DNA of 64,000 nucleotides from Dickeya lacustris. GTDB lineage: Bacteria; Pseudomonadota; Gammaproteobacteria; Enterobacterales; Enterobacteriaceae. The DNA lies in the NCBI RefSeq assembly GCF_029635795.1, contig NZ_CP114280.1, positions 930,001 through 994,000 of the forward strand, in the 5' to 3' direction. Both the position numbers and the translations under genes were made by a program. Position 1 is the stretch's first letter; every line of letters starts with the position of its first letter. Shown here piece by piece: positions 38,027-49,291 of this stretch. Below the pieces are notes generated by a model, which was not told the DNA's origin, searched no databases, and was given only the letters and a program-made list of their open reading frames with translations.

Positions 38027-38956
38027 TTATTGTTCAAGCGCTGCGGATAAGGAAGCAGAATCATTAATCGCTGCGGCCGTCAAACTATCAACGATTCGTT
38101 TCGTCAGTCCGGTCAATACTTTACCTGGCCCAACTTCCAGTAACGAGGTCACGCCCTGCGCAGACATGTATTCGACACATTCCGTCCAGCGAACCGGGCT
38201 ATGCAACTGGCGTACCAGCGCGCTACGAATAGCTTGCGCAGAGGTTTCAACACGCACATCTACGTTATTTACCACCGGAATGGCTGGCGTATTAAAGGTG
38301 ATATCCTCAAGCGCCAGAGCCAGTTTACGCGCAGCCGGCTCCATCAACGCACAATGAGAGGGCACGCTGACAGGCAACGGCAGCGCGCGTTTTGCACCCG
38401 CAGCTTTACAAGCAGCGCCAGCGCGTTCTACTGCGGCTTTGTCACCCGCGATAACCACCTGCCCCGGTGAGTTAAAGTTGACCGGTGATACAACCTGGCC
38501 CTGTGCCGCTTCAACGCAAGCCTGAGCGATAGCGGCGTTATCCAGACCGATAATCGCATACATTGCGCCCGTTCCCTCAGGAACCGCTTCTTGCATCAGT
38601 TTGCCACGTAACTCCACCAGACCGACGGCTTGTTTAAAATCCATCACACCGGCACACACCAGCGCAGAGTATTCACCGAGACTATGGCCAGACATCAACG
38701 CCGGTAATTTACCACCCTGCTGCTGCCAGACTCGCCACAGCGCAACCGAAGCACTCAGCAGAGCGGGTTGGGTTTGCCAGGTTTTATTCAGCTCTTCTGC
38801 CGGCCCTTGCTGAACAAGCTGCCACAAATCATAGCCAAGTACCGAAGAGGCCTCATCAAAAGTTTCCTTGATAATCGAAAACTGTTCAGCCAGTTCTGCC
38901 AGCATCCCCACTGTCTGGGAACCCTGACCGGGAAACACCATCGCAAATTGCGTCAT
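38027..38956 (-). CDS. fabD: Malonyl-CoA:ACP transacylase
   Basis: 309 residues, the E. coli length. Active-site Ser92 in GHSLGEYSAL and His201 in SVPSHCALMEPA; FPGQGSQ at the N-terminus. It transfers malonyl from CoA to ACP for all chain-extension steps. An AGGACT ribosome site precedes the ATG. Spaced 13 bp from fabG and 19 bp from fabH in one operon. Confidence 0.97.
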   Translation of the reverse strand: MTQFAMVFPGQGSQTVGMLAELAEQFSIIKETFDEASSVLGYDLWQLVQQGPAEELNKTWQTQPALLSASVALWRVWQQQGGKLPALMSGHSLGEYSALVCAGVMDFKQAVGLVELRGKLMQEAVPEGTGAMYAIIGLDNAAIAQACVEAAQGQVVSPVNFNSPGQVVIAGDKAAVERAGAACKAAGAKRALPLPVSVPSHCALMEPAARKLALALEDITFNTPAIPVVNNVDVRVETSAQAIRSALVRQLHSPVRWTECVEYMSAQGVTSLLEVGPGKVLTGLTKRIVDSLTAAAINDSASLSAALEQ

Positions 38957-38975
38957 AACAATCAGTCCTGAGTAA

Positions 38976-39932
38976 TCAAAAACGAATCAGAGCGGAGCCC
39001 CAGGTGAAACCACCACCAAACGCTTCCAGCAAAATTAGCTGGCCTCGCTGAATCCGACCATCACGCACGGCTTCATCCAGCGCGGAAGGAACCGACGCGG
39101 CTGACGTATTGCCATGCCGGTCTAATGTCACGACCACTTTATCCATTCCCATCGCGAGCTTTTTCGCCGTGGCGCTGATAATGCGCAAGTTAGCCTGATG
39201 AGGAACCAGCCAGTCCAGTTCACTCTTATCCAGCCCTGAAGCATTCAACGTTTCTTCAACAATGTGCGCCAGTTCCGTTACAGCCACTTTAAAGACTTCG
39301 TTACCCGCCATTGACAGGTAGGCAGATTGCGGTTCATCGGTATGGCGATCGGCATACGGCAACGCCAATAAATTGCCATAGCGACCATCAGCATGCAGAT
39401 GGGTAGACAGGATTCCGGGCTCTTCCGAGCGCCCAACCAGCACAGCACCAGCGGCATCGCCAAACAGAATTAACGTGCCTCTGTCTTCAGGGTTTAACGT
39501 TCTCGACAACGTATCGGAACCAATGACTAACGCGTATTCTACCGCACCACTTTTTACATATTGGTCAGCAACACTAAGCGCATACGTAAAACCCGCACAG
39601 GCAGCCGCAAGATCAAAGGCTATGGTATCCTTGATCCCTAACATCTGCTGGATTTGGCATGCCGAACTGGGAAACGCATGGCTGGACGATGTGGTCGCGA
39701 CAATCAGCAACCCCACCTTTTCTTTATCCACGCCGGCCATTTCGAGTGCATTCTGCGCAGCACGGTATCCCATAGACGCAACATTCTCGTCAGGCGCGGC
39801 GATACGGCGTTCGCGAATACCGGTACGAGTAACAATCCACTCGTCCGACGTGTCCACCATTTTCTCTAAATCAGCGTTCGTCCTGATTTGCGCGGGTAAA
39901 TAACTGCCCGTTCCGATAATCTTTGTATACAT
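38976..39932 (-). CDS. fabH: 3-oxoacyl-ACP synthase III
   Basis: 318 residues (E. coli 317). The triad Cys112 in [13 protein letters not shown], His in [11 protein letters not shown] and Asn in [15 protein letters not shown] is complete. It starts fatty acid synthesis by condensing acetyl-CoA with malonyl-ACP. Six bases downstream of plsX. Confidence 0.97.
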   Translation of the reverse strand: MYTKIIGTGSYLPAQIRTNADLEKMVDTSDEWIVTRTGIRERRIAAPDENVASMGYRAAQNALEMAGVDKEKVGLLIVATTSSSHAFPSSACQIQQMLGIKDTIAFDLAAACAGFTYALSVADQYVKSGAVEYALVIGSDTLSRTLNPEDRGTLILFGDAAGAVLVGRSEEPGILSTHLHADGRYGNLLALPYADRHTDEPQSAYLSMAGNEVFKVAVTELAHIVEETLNASGLDKSELDWLVPHQANLRIISATAKKLAMGMDKVVVTLDRHGNTSAASVPSALDEAVRDGRIQRGQLILLEAFGGGFTWGSALIRF

Positions 39933-39938
39933 GTACGC

Positions 39939-40985
39939 TTAGTCACTCTTGGGTAATACAGCCTTTAGTCGCGACGCAATCTTCTCGGGAAGTTGCCGCT
40001 GCACTGCCTGCACCGCCTGCTCAATCGCCATAGCAAATGCATTTTGATTTGCTGCACCGTGGCTTTTTATGACAGTTCCACGTAATCCTAACAGACATGC
40101 ACCGTTATAGTGGTCAGGGTTCAGGTGTCCAAAGCGTTTTGCTAAACGTTTTTGCAACCAGCGACCCAAAAAACGCCACCACCATGACGGTGTTTGTTGC
40201 CCAACGCCCCTGCCCGAAGAGGGTTTCAGCAAGGACAAAAACATCCGCACAACACCTTCCATCGTCTTTAATGTGACGTTTCCGACGAAACCGTCACAGA
40301 CCATGACATCCGTTTTACCCGTCAGCAACTCATTGCCTTCCAGATAACCGATATAATGGATTGCTGGCATCATTTTTAGCTGTGCCGCCGCATCTCGAAT
40401 ATTGCCAAGCCCTTTGCTTTCTTCTTCACCAATATTCAGTAATGCCACGCGTGGGCGCGTTAATCCCAGCACTTGCTCCGCCATGACGGCGCCCATTACG
40501 GCAAATTGCACCAGCATGGCGCTGTTACAACCCACATTAGCGCCTAAATCCAGTACAACCGTTTTTCCGTGTTGTTGATGCGGCAATAATGTAACTAATG
40601 CGGGGCGATCAATTCCGTCAACGGGTTTGATCAGTAACGTCGCCAGCCCCATCAACGCGCCGGTATTTCCTGCACTTACGCACGCCTGCGCCCGCCCTTC
40701 CTGGATTAACTCCAAAGCAACGCGCATGGATGTTCCCCGACTGGCGCGGATAGCCTGAGATGGACGTGCATCACCCGCAATCACCGATTCGGCAGGGACA
40801 ATGTCCAAACGGGAAAGTAGGGAAGAATCGACGTTGGCAAGTAACGGGGTAAGCGCAGAAGGATCACCCACCAACAACAGATGGAGATCTGGATTAGAAG
40901 CCAGTGCCTGCAATGATGCAGGCACTGTGACGCAGGGACCAAAGTCCCCGCCCATTGCATCTAACGCCAAAGTTAGGCGCGTCAA
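39939..40985 (-). CDS. plsX: Phosphate acyltransferase PlsX
   Basis: 348 residues (E. coli 356). It makes acyl-phosphate from acyl-ACP as the first step of phosphatidic acid synthesis. Conserved [43 protein letters not shown] and [24 protein letters not shown]. The start codon is TTG at 40985 with an AAGGAAA ribosome site, as in E. coli plsX. It follows rpmF by 26 bp, linking ribosomal protein output to membrane synthesis. Confidence 0.96.
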   Translation of the reverse strand: MTRLTLALDAMGGDFGPCVTVPASLQALASNPDLHLLLVGDPSALTPLLANVDSSLLSRLDIVPAESVIAGDARPSQAIRASRGTSMRVALELIQEGRAQACVSAGNTGALMGLATLLIKPVDGIDRPALVTLLPHQQHGKTVVLDLGANVGCNSAMLVQFAVMGAVMAEQVLGLTRPRVALLNIGEEESKGLGNIRDAAAQLKMMPAIHYIGYLEGNELLTGKTDVMVCDGFVGNVTLKTMEGVVRMFLSLLKPSSGRGVGQQTPSWWWRFLGRWLQKRLAKRFGHLNPDHYNGACLLGLRGTVIKSHGAANQNAFAMAIEQAVQAVQRQLPEKIASRLKAVLPKSD

Positions 40986-41011
40986 AGTTTTTCCTTGCTA
41001 AATCGCAGGAA

Positions 41012-41182
41012 TTACTTAGCAATAACCTTGCGACCGCGGTAGTAACCATCCGCAGTGACGTGGTGGCGCAGATGGGTTTCGCCAGAAACTTTATCTACGG
41101 ATACTGCAGAAGTGGTCAGCGCATCGTGAGCACGACGCATACCACGCTTGGAACGGCTAGGTTTATTCTGTTGTACGGCCAT
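41012..41182 (-). CDS. rpmF: 50S ribosomal protein L32
   Basis: 56 residues plus stop, read directly from the minus strand: begins [20 protein letters not shown] and ends [11 protein letters not shown]. coli L32 has 57 residues with the same start and end. This enterobacterial form lacks zinc-binding cysteines. Located between yceD and plsX, the usual yceD-rpmF-plsX-fab order; AAGGAG-like AGTAAGGTCC lies upstream of the ATG. Confidence 0.97.
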   Translation of the reverse strand: MAVQQNKPSRSKRGMRRAHDALTTSAVSVDKVSGETHLRHHVTADGYYRGRKVIAK

Positions 41183-41198
41183 GGACCTTACTCCTTAA

Positions 41199-41720
41199 TT
41201 ACTTACGCTTTAAACTGGCTAATACGGCAAATGGATTCGGCTTTTCCGCCTCGGCGGGTAATTGACCGAATACCAAATCCGCGTCGGACACTTCACAGTG
41301 TTCAGAATCATGCACCGGCGCAATGGGCAAAGAGAGAATTAACTCATCTTCAATCATCGCCAACAAATCAACCTCGCCAAATTCATTCACTTCGACAGGT
41401 TCATATGCTTCCGGCAAGGCTTCAGCCTGCTCATCATTGACGACCGGGCTAAAACAGAACGTGGTGTGTACCTGATGTTCGAAAGGCCTGCTACAGCGCT
41501 GACACAATAACGTCACCGTTACGTCAGCGTGTCCGTCAATCACTGCCAGCCGTTGACTGTCAATGTTGAACGATAGCGTCGCATTTACATCGCTGTCCAC
41601 ACTAACCACTGATTCGGCAACCCGCATCACCTGTTCAGCGGCATAGACACCAACATAATCTAAACGCTTTTGAGCAGTGCGAACCGCATCAAGGGTTAAG
41701 GGTAATTTTACCTTTTGCAT
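41199..41720 (-). CDS. yceD: YceD, 23S rRNA accumulation protein
   Basis: 173 residues, the E. coli length, beginning [20 protein letters not shown] and ending [15 protein letters not shown]177 family with a CQRCSRPF cysteine pair near residue 74 and another conserved Cys in [14 protein letters not shown]. It is linked to 23S rRNA levels in bacteria and chloroplasts; mechanism unknown. First gene of the rpmF-plsX-fab operon. The promoter is so close that the mRNA may have almost no leader. Confidence 0.95.
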   Translation of the reverse strand: MQKVKLPLTLDAVRTAQKRLDYVGVYAAEQVMRVAESVVSVDSDVNATLSFNIDSQRLAVIDGHADVTVTLLCQRCSRPFEHQVHTTFCFSPVVNDEQAEALPEAYEPVEVNEFGEVDLLAMIEDELILSLPIAPVHDSEHCEVSDADLVFGQLPAEAEKPNPFAVLASLKRK

Positions 41721-41729
41721 AGGGCGCGC

Positions 41730-41758
41730 ATATTAACGTCGTAACGACGGAGAGTCAA
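41730..41758 (-). promoter_or_regulatory. Strong sigma-70 promoter of the yceD-rpmF-plsX-fab operon
   Basis: On the minus strand TTGACT and TAATAT are separated by exactly 17 bases. The last base of the -10 is 10 bp from the yceD ATG, so a start site at the usual distance would leave a leader of only about 2-4 bases. Confidence 0.85.
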
Positions 41759-41965
41759 AGAAAAAGGTGGTCAGCGGGGGGACTTTCCCCGAAAATTTAC
41801 TGCCACCTGCCGTGATTCGCTTCCTGAGCGCGGCTCAGTTTAAAATGCCTTTCTGAAATATACCACACTGATTCTGCGTCAGCTGGCAGCAATCGCGGCC
41901 GTCTAACAGCCGCAAGGACGATAAGATGCTGGCTGCGCAGAAAACGATACTGAGGCAATCTAACC

Positions 41966-42550
41966 ATGTTTCCACTCGTGCTAGCATCGACGTCCGCTTA
42001 CCGCCAGTCTCTGTTGCAAAAATTCGGATTACCTTTTCACTGTGCCCGACCCGATGCCGATGAAACGCCAATAGACGGCGAACATGCCTGTGAATTGGTG
42101 CAACGGCTGGCAACGAATAAGGCCCGGTCGCTGGTCACTGACTATCCCAGCCATCTTATCGTTGGCAGCGACCAGGTCTGTGTTCTGGCAGGGCATATCG
42201 CCGGAAAGCCCCACACCAGAGAAAACGCGATTCGTCAGTTAAGCCTGGCCAGCGGCCATTGCGTAACTTTTTATACCGGATTAGCGCTGCTCAACAGCGC
42301 AACCGGACGTCTGCAATGCATTGTCGAACCTTTTGACGTCTATTTTCGCACGCTCAGTGCAGCAGAAATTGCCCATTACGTCGATACAGACCAACCGTTC
42401 GACTGCGCAGGCAGCTTTAAAAGTGAAGGACTAGGTATCACGCTATTTGACAAGCTGGTTGGGCGAGACCCCAACACGCTGGTCGGCTTGCCACTGATAG
42501 CGTTGCTGGAGCTACTACGCAATGAAGGGGTTAACCCGTTGATACCCTGA
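41966..42550 (+). CDS. yceF: 7-methyl-GTP pyrophosphatase YceF (Maf family)
   Basis: 194 residues, E. coli 194. Maf/HAM1-like nucleotide pyrophosphatase: [21 protein letters not shown] at the N-terminus, [16 protein letters not shown], and [28 protein letters not shown]. YceF hydrolyses m7GTP and so guards against incorporation of modified nucleotides. Divergent from yceD and convergent with rluC. Confidence 0.95.
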   Translation: MFPLVLASTSAYRQSLLQKFGLPFHCARPDADETPIDGEHACELVQRLATNKARSLVTDYPSHLIVGSDQVCVLAGHIAGKPHTRENAIRQLSLASGHCVTFYTGLALLNSATGRLQCIVEPFDVYFRTLSAAEIAHYVDTDQPFDCAGSFKSEGLGITLFDKLVGRDPNTLVGLPLIALLELLRNEGVNPLIP

Positions 42551-42579
42551 GCACTCATCAGTGCCGGTATACGAGAAAT

Positions 42580-42615
42580 GCTACACACTCCGGGCCCGTA
42601 CCCGGAATGTGTAGC
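42580..42615. terminator. Long hairpin between convergent yceF and rluC
   Basis: GCTACACACTCCGGG and CCCGGAATGTGTAGC pair over 15 positions with one mismatch around a 6-base loop. It lies midway between the two stop codons and can serve both; no U-run. Confidence 0.7.
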
Positions 42616-42624
42616 AGTCACGCC

Positions 42625-43581
42625 TTATTGCTGGCGCTGACGTAATAGACGCAGGCAGTTTCGCAACATCGGGTCTAGCGGCGCCTCAATCCGCACCGTT
42701 TCCCCCGTGTGTGGGTGTTCAAAACGCAGCGCCTGTGCATGAAGAAACAAGCGATTGAGCCCGGTATCAACTAACTGAGCATCAAACTCTCTGTCGCCAT
42801 AGCGATCATCAAATGCAATAGGGTGGCCCGCATACTGTGTATGCACACGAATCTGGTGAGTACGTCCTGTTACCGGACTGGCGCGTACCAGCGTTGCGCA
42901 GTCAAACCGCTCCTCGACTTTGAACAGCGTCTCAGACGGCTTCCCTTCACTGTTAACACGCACAATACGCTCACCGCTTTGTAAGATATTTTTCAGCAAA
43001 GGAGCCTGAACCGTCTTACAGTGTGACTGCCACTGCCCTCGCACCAGCGCCAGATAATCTTTCTGCATGCCTTTGCCGCGTAATTGCTCATGCAAAGATC
43101 GCAACGCCGAGCGCCGCTTTGCCACCAGCAACACACCCGACGTGTCGCGATCGAGCCGATGCACGAGCTCGAGAAAACGCGCATCGGGGCGCAGCGCCCT
43201 TAATCCCTCAATGACGCCAAAGCTCAGGCCGCTTCCACCGTGGACTGCCGTTCCTGAAGGCTTATTGAGGATTAACAAATAATCATCTTCAAATAAAATG
43301 CACTCGGCCAACGCAGACACTTTGCCAAGGCTTGCGGAAACCGGCGCTTCTTCACGTTCTGACTGGCGAACGGGAGGGATGCGTAGCTCGTCGCCATCCA
43401 GCAATTTGTATTCCGGTTTGACGCGCTTTTTATTCACCCGCACCTCACCTTTACGTAAGATGCGATAAATCATGCTTTTCGGCACACCTTTCAATTTGGT
43501 GCGCAAAAAATTGTCGATTCGCTGACCTGATTCCTCGGCGGAAATTGTCAGAAACTGTACGGTTGGGTTCTCTGTTTTCAT
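42625..43581 (-). CDS. rluC: 23S rRNA pseudouridine(955/2504/2580) synthase
   Basis: 318 residues (E. coli 319). N-terminal S4 domain (ISAEESGQRIDNFLRTKLKG) followed by an RluA-type catalytic domain with HRLDRDTSGVLLVAK carrying the catalytic Asp near residue 144, and RASPVTGRTHQIRVH. It modifies three uridines in 23S rRNA. Divergent from rne across a long regulatory space, as in E. coli. Confidence 0.96.
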   Translation of the reverse strand: MKTENPTVQFLTISAEESGQRIDNFLRTKLKGVPKSMIYRILRKGEVRVNKKRVKPEYKLLDGDELRIPPVRQSEREEAPVSASLGKVSALAECILFEDDYLLILNKPSGTAVHGGSGLSFGVIEGLRALRPDARFLELVHRLDRDTSGVLLVAKRRSALRSLHEQLRGKGMQKDYLALVRGQWQSHCKTVQAPLLKNILQSGERIVRVNSEGKPSETLFKVEERFDCATLVRASPVTGRTHQIRVHTQYAGHPIAFDDRYGDREFDAQLVDTGLNRLFLHAQALRFEHPHTGETVRIEAPLDPMLRNCLRLLRQRQQ

Positions 43582-44176
43582 GGGAGCGAATTTTAAAGAG
43601 CACGCACCGATAGCGCCACATCTTTTTCTATGCTTAACTGTCGCTCTGTCTTATAGAGATTCTGTGTTATAGAAATAGTGTGCTGCGATTATTCGCCCTG
43701 TCATTAGCATCAAGATGTATCAGTTTGATTAAAAACAGCACAATAATCTTTATTCAGGCAGGCAAAGTCACCTTGCTATTGATGTATCAGCAATGGAATA
43801 ATGCTTTGGCTTTCCGTGCTGATTTCCGATAAAACAAGGGAAATTGCGGAATTATTATCTTTGCCGGATTACTCATAAACGCAGCAATGGCGTAAGACGT
43901 ATTGAATAATCAGGCAGTTAGCGAGCTGCAGTTGGCAGCTTGGCCGGCATATGGAATCAGATCTGGCAACGTATTTTCAGAAGCTATTCCCGTAGTAAAT
44001 GCGCTGTATTCCACCAGGAAATGCAGGCTACCGAAACATGCGCCTCTATGCAGGCGACAGCCGTGAGGTTGACGCCCCTGCGATAAGACACGAGGCCATC
44101 GGTCCCCTCCGGTCATGCACCGCGTTCATCCGCAGCTCTTATCAATAATGCAAGTAAAAATAACGAGTTAAGTACG
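43582..44176. promoter_or_regulatory. rluC-rne intergenic space with the rne 5' leader
   Basis: 595 bases with no gene. In E. coli rne has a leader of about 360 bases that folds into hairpins sensed by RNase E itself for feedback. Here the part next to rne contains compact hairpins, such as AGCTGC-AGTTG-GCAGCT (43924-43940) and CGCCT-CTATGC-AGGCG (44041-44056). Feedback control is inferred from position and structure, not sequence identity. A 16-bp imperfect duplication lies at 43648-43679. Confidence 0.55.
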
Positions 44177-47100
44177 ATGAAAAGAATGTTGATTAACGCG
44201 ACTCAGCAGGAAGAGTTGCGTGTTGCTTTAGTTGATGGTCAACGGCTGTATGATTTGGATATTGAAAGCCCTGGCCATGAGCAGAAAAAGGCAAACATTT
44301 ACAAAGGCAAAATCACCCGCATAGAACCCAGCCTTGAAGCCGCTTTTGTCGATTATGGCGCAGAACGGCACGGTTTCCTCCCCCTCAAAGAAATTGCACG
44401 TGAATACTTCCCCAGCCACTACAACGCTCACGGACGTCCGAATATCAAGGATGTGCTGCGCGAAGGGCAAGAAGTTATCGTTCAGGTGGATAAAGAAGAG
44501 CGCGGCAACAAAGGCGCGGCATTAACGACCTTTATCAGCCTGGCGGGTAGTTATCTGGTGCTGATGCCGAATAACCCTCGTGCTGGCGGTATCTCTCGCC
44601 GTATCGAAGGCGATGACCGTACCGAATTGAAAGAGGCGCTTGGCTCGCTGGAATTGCCTGAAGGAATGGGTCTGATTGTACGTACCGCCGGTGTAGGTAA
44701 ATCAGCGGACGCACTGCAATGGGATTTAGCCTTTCGTCTAAAACACTGGGAAGCCATCAAAAAAGCGGCTGAAGGTCGCCAGGCTCCCTTCCTCATCCAT
44801 CAGGAAAGTAATGTCATCGTTCGTGCATTTCGCGATTACTTACGCCCCGATATCGGTGAAATCCTGATAGATAACCCCAAAATTCTCGAACTGGCCAAAG
44901 AGCATATTGCTGCGCTGGGTCGCCCGGATTTCAGTAGTAAAATCAAACTGTATACCGGTGAAATTCCGCTTTTCAGTCATTATCAGATTGAATCGCAAAT
45001 CGAATCCGCTTTCCAGCGTGAAGTACGTCTGCCTTCCGGTGGTTCGATTGTTATTGATAGTACCGAAGCGTTAACGGCGATTGACATCAACTCCGCCCGT
45101 GCAACGCGCGGCGGCGACATTGAAGAAACGGCATTTAACACCAACCTTGAAGCTGCCGATGAAATTGCGCGTCAGTTACGTCTGCGCGATTTGGGCGGAT
45201 TGATTGTCATCGACTTCATCGATATGACGCCCGTTCGCCACCAGCGTGAAGTTGAAAACCGGCTTCGCGATGCGGTACGACAAGACAGAGCCCGTATCCA
45301 AATAGGCCGGATTTCACGCTTTGGCCTACTGGAAATGTCCCGCCAGCGCCTCAGCCCTTCGCTGGGTGAATCCAGCCATCACGTTTGCCCTCGTTGTAAT
45401 GGTACTGGCACTATCCGTGATAATGAATCGCTGTCGCTGTCTATTCTGCGCTTAATTGAAGAAGAAGCGCTGAAGGAAAATACCCGTGAGGTTCATGCCA
45501 TTGTGCCTGTGCCTATCGCCTCTTATCTGCTCAACGAGAAGCGAGAAGCCGTCAATGCCATTGAAAAACGTCAAGGTGGCGTTAAAGCGATTATCGTACC
45601 GCATGATGGTATGCAAACGCCGCATTATGCCGTAGTGCGCGTGCGAAAAGGCGAAGAGAAGCAGACATTAAGCTACATGTTACCTCAACTGCTGGAAGCG
45701 GAAGCCCAGCCGTCAACAGAGGAACAAACCGCAGAACGTCGCACGCCTGAACAGCCCGCGCTGGTTTCGTTTGCCATGCCTGACACGCCGCCAAGCGAAA
45801 ATCAACCCGCAGCGGTGACACCGTCGTCGGCCAATCAACCTGAAACCACCGCGGTTACCAAAGAAAAAGGTCTGTTCGGCCGCGTCGTTGGTATGCTGAA
45901 AGGGCTTTTTGGTTCCGCCGAACACGATAAACCGCAGGCAGCAACCGAAGAGACGGCAGAATCTGGCGAACAACAGCAGAAGCAAGAACGCCGCAATAAC
46001 CGTCGCCAGCCTAACCGTCGTGAACGCAATAATAGCAACGATCGACCGCGTGAACCGCGTGAGCGCGATGAGCAACGTCGTAACAAGCGCCCACAGCCGC
46101 AAAATGCCGTCGCAGATTCAGCACTGGTCGAGGATGATTCCCAGCTTAACGATCGCACCGCGCGTGATGAACAACGCCGCGATCAGCGTGCAGAGCGTCA
46201 ACGTCGCCGTCAGGAAGAAAAACGCCAGGCACAGAGCGACGTAAAAGAGCTGAACACCGCGCTGACGGACACCGAGGCAGAAGAGGTTCAAGCCGCCGAG
46301 CAGGAAAAACCCGCACCGGTCATGCCACGCCGCCAACGTCGTCAGTTAACGCAGAAAGTCCGGGGGCAAGACGGGGAAAGTACGGCGGTTAACACCGTTG
46401 CACAACCGTTATCCGAGCCTCAGTCTGATGCTCTTCTGCTGCCACCTGTCGCACAGGCCGCCGTACAACCAGTGGAAAGTGCCGAGGCAGAGGGCGAGAC
46501 CAACAACGCTGAAAACAGCCGTGAAAACGGTTTGCCGCGTCGTTCGCGTCGCTCGCCGCGCCACCTGCGTGTGAGTGGTCAGCGCCGTCGTCGCTATCGT
46601 GATGAGCGTTACCCGGCCCAATCGCCGATGCCATTAGCGCAAGCGTCGGCTTCGCCTGAAATGGCATCCGGTAAAGTATGGGTTCGTTATCCGGTAAGTC
46701 AGCCTCAGCAACAGGAAATAACGCCAACTGCGGCACCTGACGCGTTGGATACGCCGGTCACAGAACAGGGAATACCGTCTGTAGTCGCGCAAGCAGCCGT
46801 CGTCGCGCCCGCACATGCAGATGAACTGACCCAGGCAGCAACAGCCATCGCTGAAAGCGAATCAGCCGCGCCGTCAATGACTGAGGCCGAAGCATCACCG
46901 GCCACACAGCCAGCGCCGACTCAGCAGACCACGCAGGTCAGTACCCTATCTGAAGAGGAGCACGGCAAAGATGCGCAGGCCAACCAGCAAGCGGATGCCT
47001 CCGTTGCCACAGCAGCCTCTGGCACTGATGCTGTTTCGATAGCACCGGTAAGCGAGAGTCGTTCGTCAGAGGAACCCGAGACATCGGCTATGGCTGCTGT

Positions 47101-47425
47101 TGATCAACCTGAGACAGTAAAAGCGGAGATAACATCGCCTGCCCCTGTTGAGGTGGAACACCAGGTGGAACAGAACGCTGATCGCGACAACACACAACCG
47201 GCTCCCCAGACAGCGCCAACGGCGGTGGTTAATGCGCGTCCGCACCATGGTTCGCATTATGCCAGCGCGCCAATGACTCGGGCACCCGCACCGGTTTACG
47301 TACCCGAAGCACCTCGTGTAAGTGACTGGCAGCGACCGGCATTTGCGTTTGATGGCAAAGGTTCTGCCGGCGGACACGCTGCGGAACACCACGCCAGCGC
47401 TCCTGCAACACGCCCTGTGTTGTAA
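44177..47425 (+). CDS. rne: Ribonuclease E
   Basis: 1082 residues (E. coli 1061). The catalytic half is highly conserved: S1 domain (about 39-119), DNase I-like site with Asp303 in [19 protein letters not shown] and Asp346 in IVIDFIDM, and the Zn-link CPRCNGTG near 404. The disordered half has the membrane-targeting helix [16 protein letters not shown] near 570, arginine-rich RNA-binding stretches (about 610-690 and 770-810) and a PNPase-binding-like tail [17 protein letters not shown]. It starts decay of most mRNAs, processes rRNA and tRNA, and scaffolds the degradosome. Confidence 0.97.
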   Translation: MKRMLINATQQEELRVALVDGQRLYDLDIESPGHEQKKANIYKGKITRIEPSLEAAFVDYGAERHGFLPLKEIAREYFPSHYNAHGRPNIKDVLREGQEVIVQVDKEERGNKGAALTTFISLAGSYLVLMPNNPRAGGISRRIEGDDRTELKEALGSLELPEGMGLIVRTAGVGKSADALQWDLAFRLKHWEAIKKAAEGRQAPFLIHQESNVIVRAFRDYLRPDIGEILIDNPKILELAKEHIAALGRPDFSSKIKLYTGEIPLFSHYQIESQIESAFQREVRLPSGGSIVIDSTEALTAIDINSARATRGGDIEETAFNTNLEAADEIARQLRLRDLGGLIVIDFIDMTPVRHQREVENRLRDAVRQDRARIQIGRISRFGLLEMSRQRLSPSLGESSHHVCPRCNGTGTIRDNESLSLSILRLIEEEALKENTREVHAIVPVPIASYLLNEKREAVNAIEKRQGGVKAIIVPHDGMQTPHYAVVRVRKGEEKQTLSYMLPQLLEAEAQPSTEEQTAERRTPEQPALVSFAMPDTPPSENQPAAVTPSSANQPETTAVTKEKGLFGRVVGMLKGLFGSAEHDKPQAATEETAESGEQQQKQERRNNRRQPNRRERNNSNDRPREPRERDEQRRNKRPQPQNAVADSALVEDDSQLNDRTARDEQRRDQRAERQRRRQEEKRQAQSDVKELNTALTDTEAEEVQAAEQEKPAPVMPRRQRRQLTQKVRGQDGESTAVNTVAQPLSEPQSDALLLPPVAQAAVQPVESAEAEGETNNAENSRENGLPRRSRRSPRHLRVSGQRRRRYRDERYPAQSPMPLAQASASPEMASGKVWVRYPVSQPQQQEITPTAAPDALDTPVTEQGIPSVVAQAAVVAPAHADELTQAATAIAESESAAPSMTEAEASPATQPAPTQQTTQVSTLSEEEHGKDAQANQQADASVATAASGTDAVSIAPVSESRSSEEPETSAMAAVDQPETVKAEITSPAPVEVEHQVEQNADRDNTQPAPQTAPTAVVNARPHHGSHYASAPMTRAPAPVYVPEAPRVSDWQRPAFAFDGKGSAGGHAAEHHASAPATRPVL

Positions 47426-47429
47426 ATAA

Positions 47430-47451
47430 CATCAGCCCCAACGGGCTGATG
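47430..47451 (+). terminator. Hairpin just after rne
   Basis: CATCAGCCC-CAAC-GGGCTGATG, 9 perfect pairs, begins 5 bp after the rne stop codon. U-poor after the stem; probably acts with the next hairpin. Confidence 0.7.
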
Positions 47452-47463
47452 ACTGTAAGACCT

Positions 47464-47485
47464 GAAGCCTGCATGCGCAGGCTTC
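47464..47485. terminator. Second hairpin at the rne/monooxygenase convergent junction
   Basis: GAAGCCTGC-ATGC-GCAGGCTTC, 9 perfect pairs followed by ATTATTT on the plus strand; it can serve both convergent genes. Confidence 0.75.
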
Positions 47486-47490
47486 ATTAT

Positions 47491-47778
47491 TTAGGCTACG
47501 GCATTGAGAAACTTAATCTCCATCCCTTCAATTTTACCTTCCAGTTGGGATACCAATGCCTGAAAATGCATGGTCTGCTCGTGAGTTTTAATTGCCTCTT
47601 GATCTTTCCAGCGCTCAAAAAAGACGAATGACCCCGGCTTATTCAACTCCTCATGTAACTCATACTGTAAATTGCCTTCCTCCTGGCGGCTCGGCGAAAC
47701 AACATGACGAACGGCTGCGGCAACATCTTCAACATATTCCGGTTTAGCCTGCACACTGGCAACGATACGAATTTCCAT
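47491..47778 (-). CDS. Antibiotic biosynthesis monooxygenase (ABM)-domain protein, YgiN-like
   Basis: 95 residues, the length of a single ABM ferredoxin-like domain. Family features: N-terminal strand MEIRIVASVQAKPEYVEDVAAAVRHVVSPSRQEEGNLQYELHEEL in pieces, then FVFFERWKDQEAIKTHEQTMHFQAL with the conserved His. Relatives oxidise quinols or other aromatics without cofactors; the substrate here is unknown. Convergent with rne and divergent from pyrC; not in E. coli at this place. Confidence 0.85.
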   Translation of the reverse strand: MEIRIVASVQAKPEYVEDVAAAVRHVVSPSRQEEGNLQYELHEELNKPGSFVFFERWKDQEAIKTHEQTMHFQALVSQLEGKIEGMEIKFLNAVA

Positions 47779-47955
47779 CCCTACTCTCCATTGATTTGAA
47801 TTAACAACCTATCCCACCATAAAACGCCAAGCTTTGGTTAATTTCAACCATTTCACAACAAACGGATGCATTCACCACTTTTTCCGCTTATGCTTATTCC
47901 CCGCCGTATCACGCCCTGATTCAGGGACGTTATTTATCGACCGTCGGAGCTTGTC

Positions 47956-48999
47956 ATGACCCCGTTGCCCACCACGCTTAACATTCGTCGTCCTGACGAC
48001 TGGCACCTTCACCTGCGCGATGATCAGATGCTCAAAGCCGTACTCCCTTATACCAGTCGGGTATTTGCCAGAGCCATCGTCATGCCTAATTTGACGCCGC
48101 CTGTCACCACCGTCGCACAGGCAGAAGCCTATCGTCAGCGTATATTATCGGCTGTACCTGCCGGGGACCGCTTCCAACCGTTGATGACCTGTTATTTAAC
48201 GGAGTCATTAGACAAAAATGAGATTGTCTCCGGTTATCAGCATGGCGTTTTTACCGCAGCCAAGCTTTACCCGGCACATGCGACAACCAACTCCAGCCAC
48301 GGTGTGTCAGATATCACAACTATCTACCCGGTGCTTGAGGCAATGCAAAAACTGGGAATGCCATTACTGGTGCATGGCGAAGTCACCGACCCGGAAGTGG
48401 ATATTTTTGACCGCGAAGCGCGCTTTATCGAGCGCATAATGCTGCCGTTGCGTGCGCACTTTCCTGAATTAAAAGTGGTTTTTGAGCACATTACCACCCA
48501 GGAAGCCGCACAATATGTACAATCGGCCGATCGGTTTGTTGCGGCGACCATTACACCACAGCATCTGATGTTTAATCGAAATCACATGCTGGTCGGCGGT
48601 ATCCGCCCACACCTCTATTGCTTACCCATTCTTAAACGTAATATTCATCAGCAGGCATTACGCCAGGCGGTAGCCAGCGGCAGCGAGAAGTTTTTCCTCG
48701 GTACAGATTCAGCTCCGCATAGCCGACATCGCAAAGAGTCGTCTTGCGGGTGCGCCGGGGTATTTAATGCACAAGCAGCATTAGGCGCCTATGCCACTGT
48801 TTTTGAGGAAATGAACGCGCTGGATAAATTGGAAGCCTTTTGCTCTCTCAATGGCCCGCGCTTTTATGGATTACCGATTAACGAGGAAACCATTGTATTA
48901 CATCGTAAACCGGAGCAATTCCCGGATGAAATTACAGCCGATGATGACACGATTATCCCCTTCCTTGCCGGGCAGAGCCTTAACTGGTCAATAGCCTGA
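47956..48999 (+). CDS. pyrC: Dihydroorotase
   Basis: 347 residues (E. coli 348). Binuclear zinc amidohydrolase: HLHLRDD (His17, His19), the carboxylated lysine in [14 protein letters not shown] near 103, HGEV, FEHITT and the catalytic Asp in LGTDSAPH near 251. It closes carbamoyl-aspartate in pyrimidine synthesis. In E. coli a leader hairpin controls translation by start-site choice; the leader here (GGAG at -11) was not resolved. Confidence 0.96.
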   Translation: MTPLPTTLNIRRPDDWHLHLRDDQMLKAVLPYTSRVFARAIVMPNLTPPVTTVAQAEAYRQRILSAVPAGDRFQPLMTCYLTESLDKNEIVSGYQHGVFTAAKLYPAHATTNSSHGVSDITTIYPVLEAMQKLGMPLLVHGEVTDPEVDIFDREARFIERIMLPLRAHFPELKVVFEHITTQEAAQYVQSADRFVAATITPQHLMFNRNHMLVGGIRPHLYCLPILKRNIHQQALRQAVASGSEKFFLGTDSAPHSRHRKESSCGCAGVFNAQAALGAYATVFEEMNALDKLEAFCSLNGPRFYGLPINEETIVLHRKPEQFPDEITADDDTIIPFLAGQSLNWSIA

Positions 49000-49005
49000 T
49001 GAGCT

Positions 49006-49036
49006 GACGCTTCCTCTGGCAGGAGGCGTCAGTTTT
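49006..49036 (+). terminator. Rho-independent terminator of pyrC
   Basis: CTGACGC...GCGTCAG with an inner TTCCT/AGGAG stem, followed by TTTTT, begins 7 bp after the stop codon. Confidence 0.88.
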
Positions 49037-49291
49037 TGCATTACCGGACATCAAAATATTTCATCCAGATTTTAGATAGTCCATCTGCTGAATTTTCGCC
49101 ACTCTGGCACTGCTGGCAGCGGCATGCTTACCCTGTTCTACCCACTACAGTGCCTCTTCTCATTTGAGTTTTTTTACATTTCATTTCCATAAATGAATCT
49201 GGCGGAGATATACTGAGATTGCTCATTGACAAGAGCCGCCTTAAACCTCGTTTAGTCACTCACGGTAGTAACTAGTTAATATGGGGGATTT

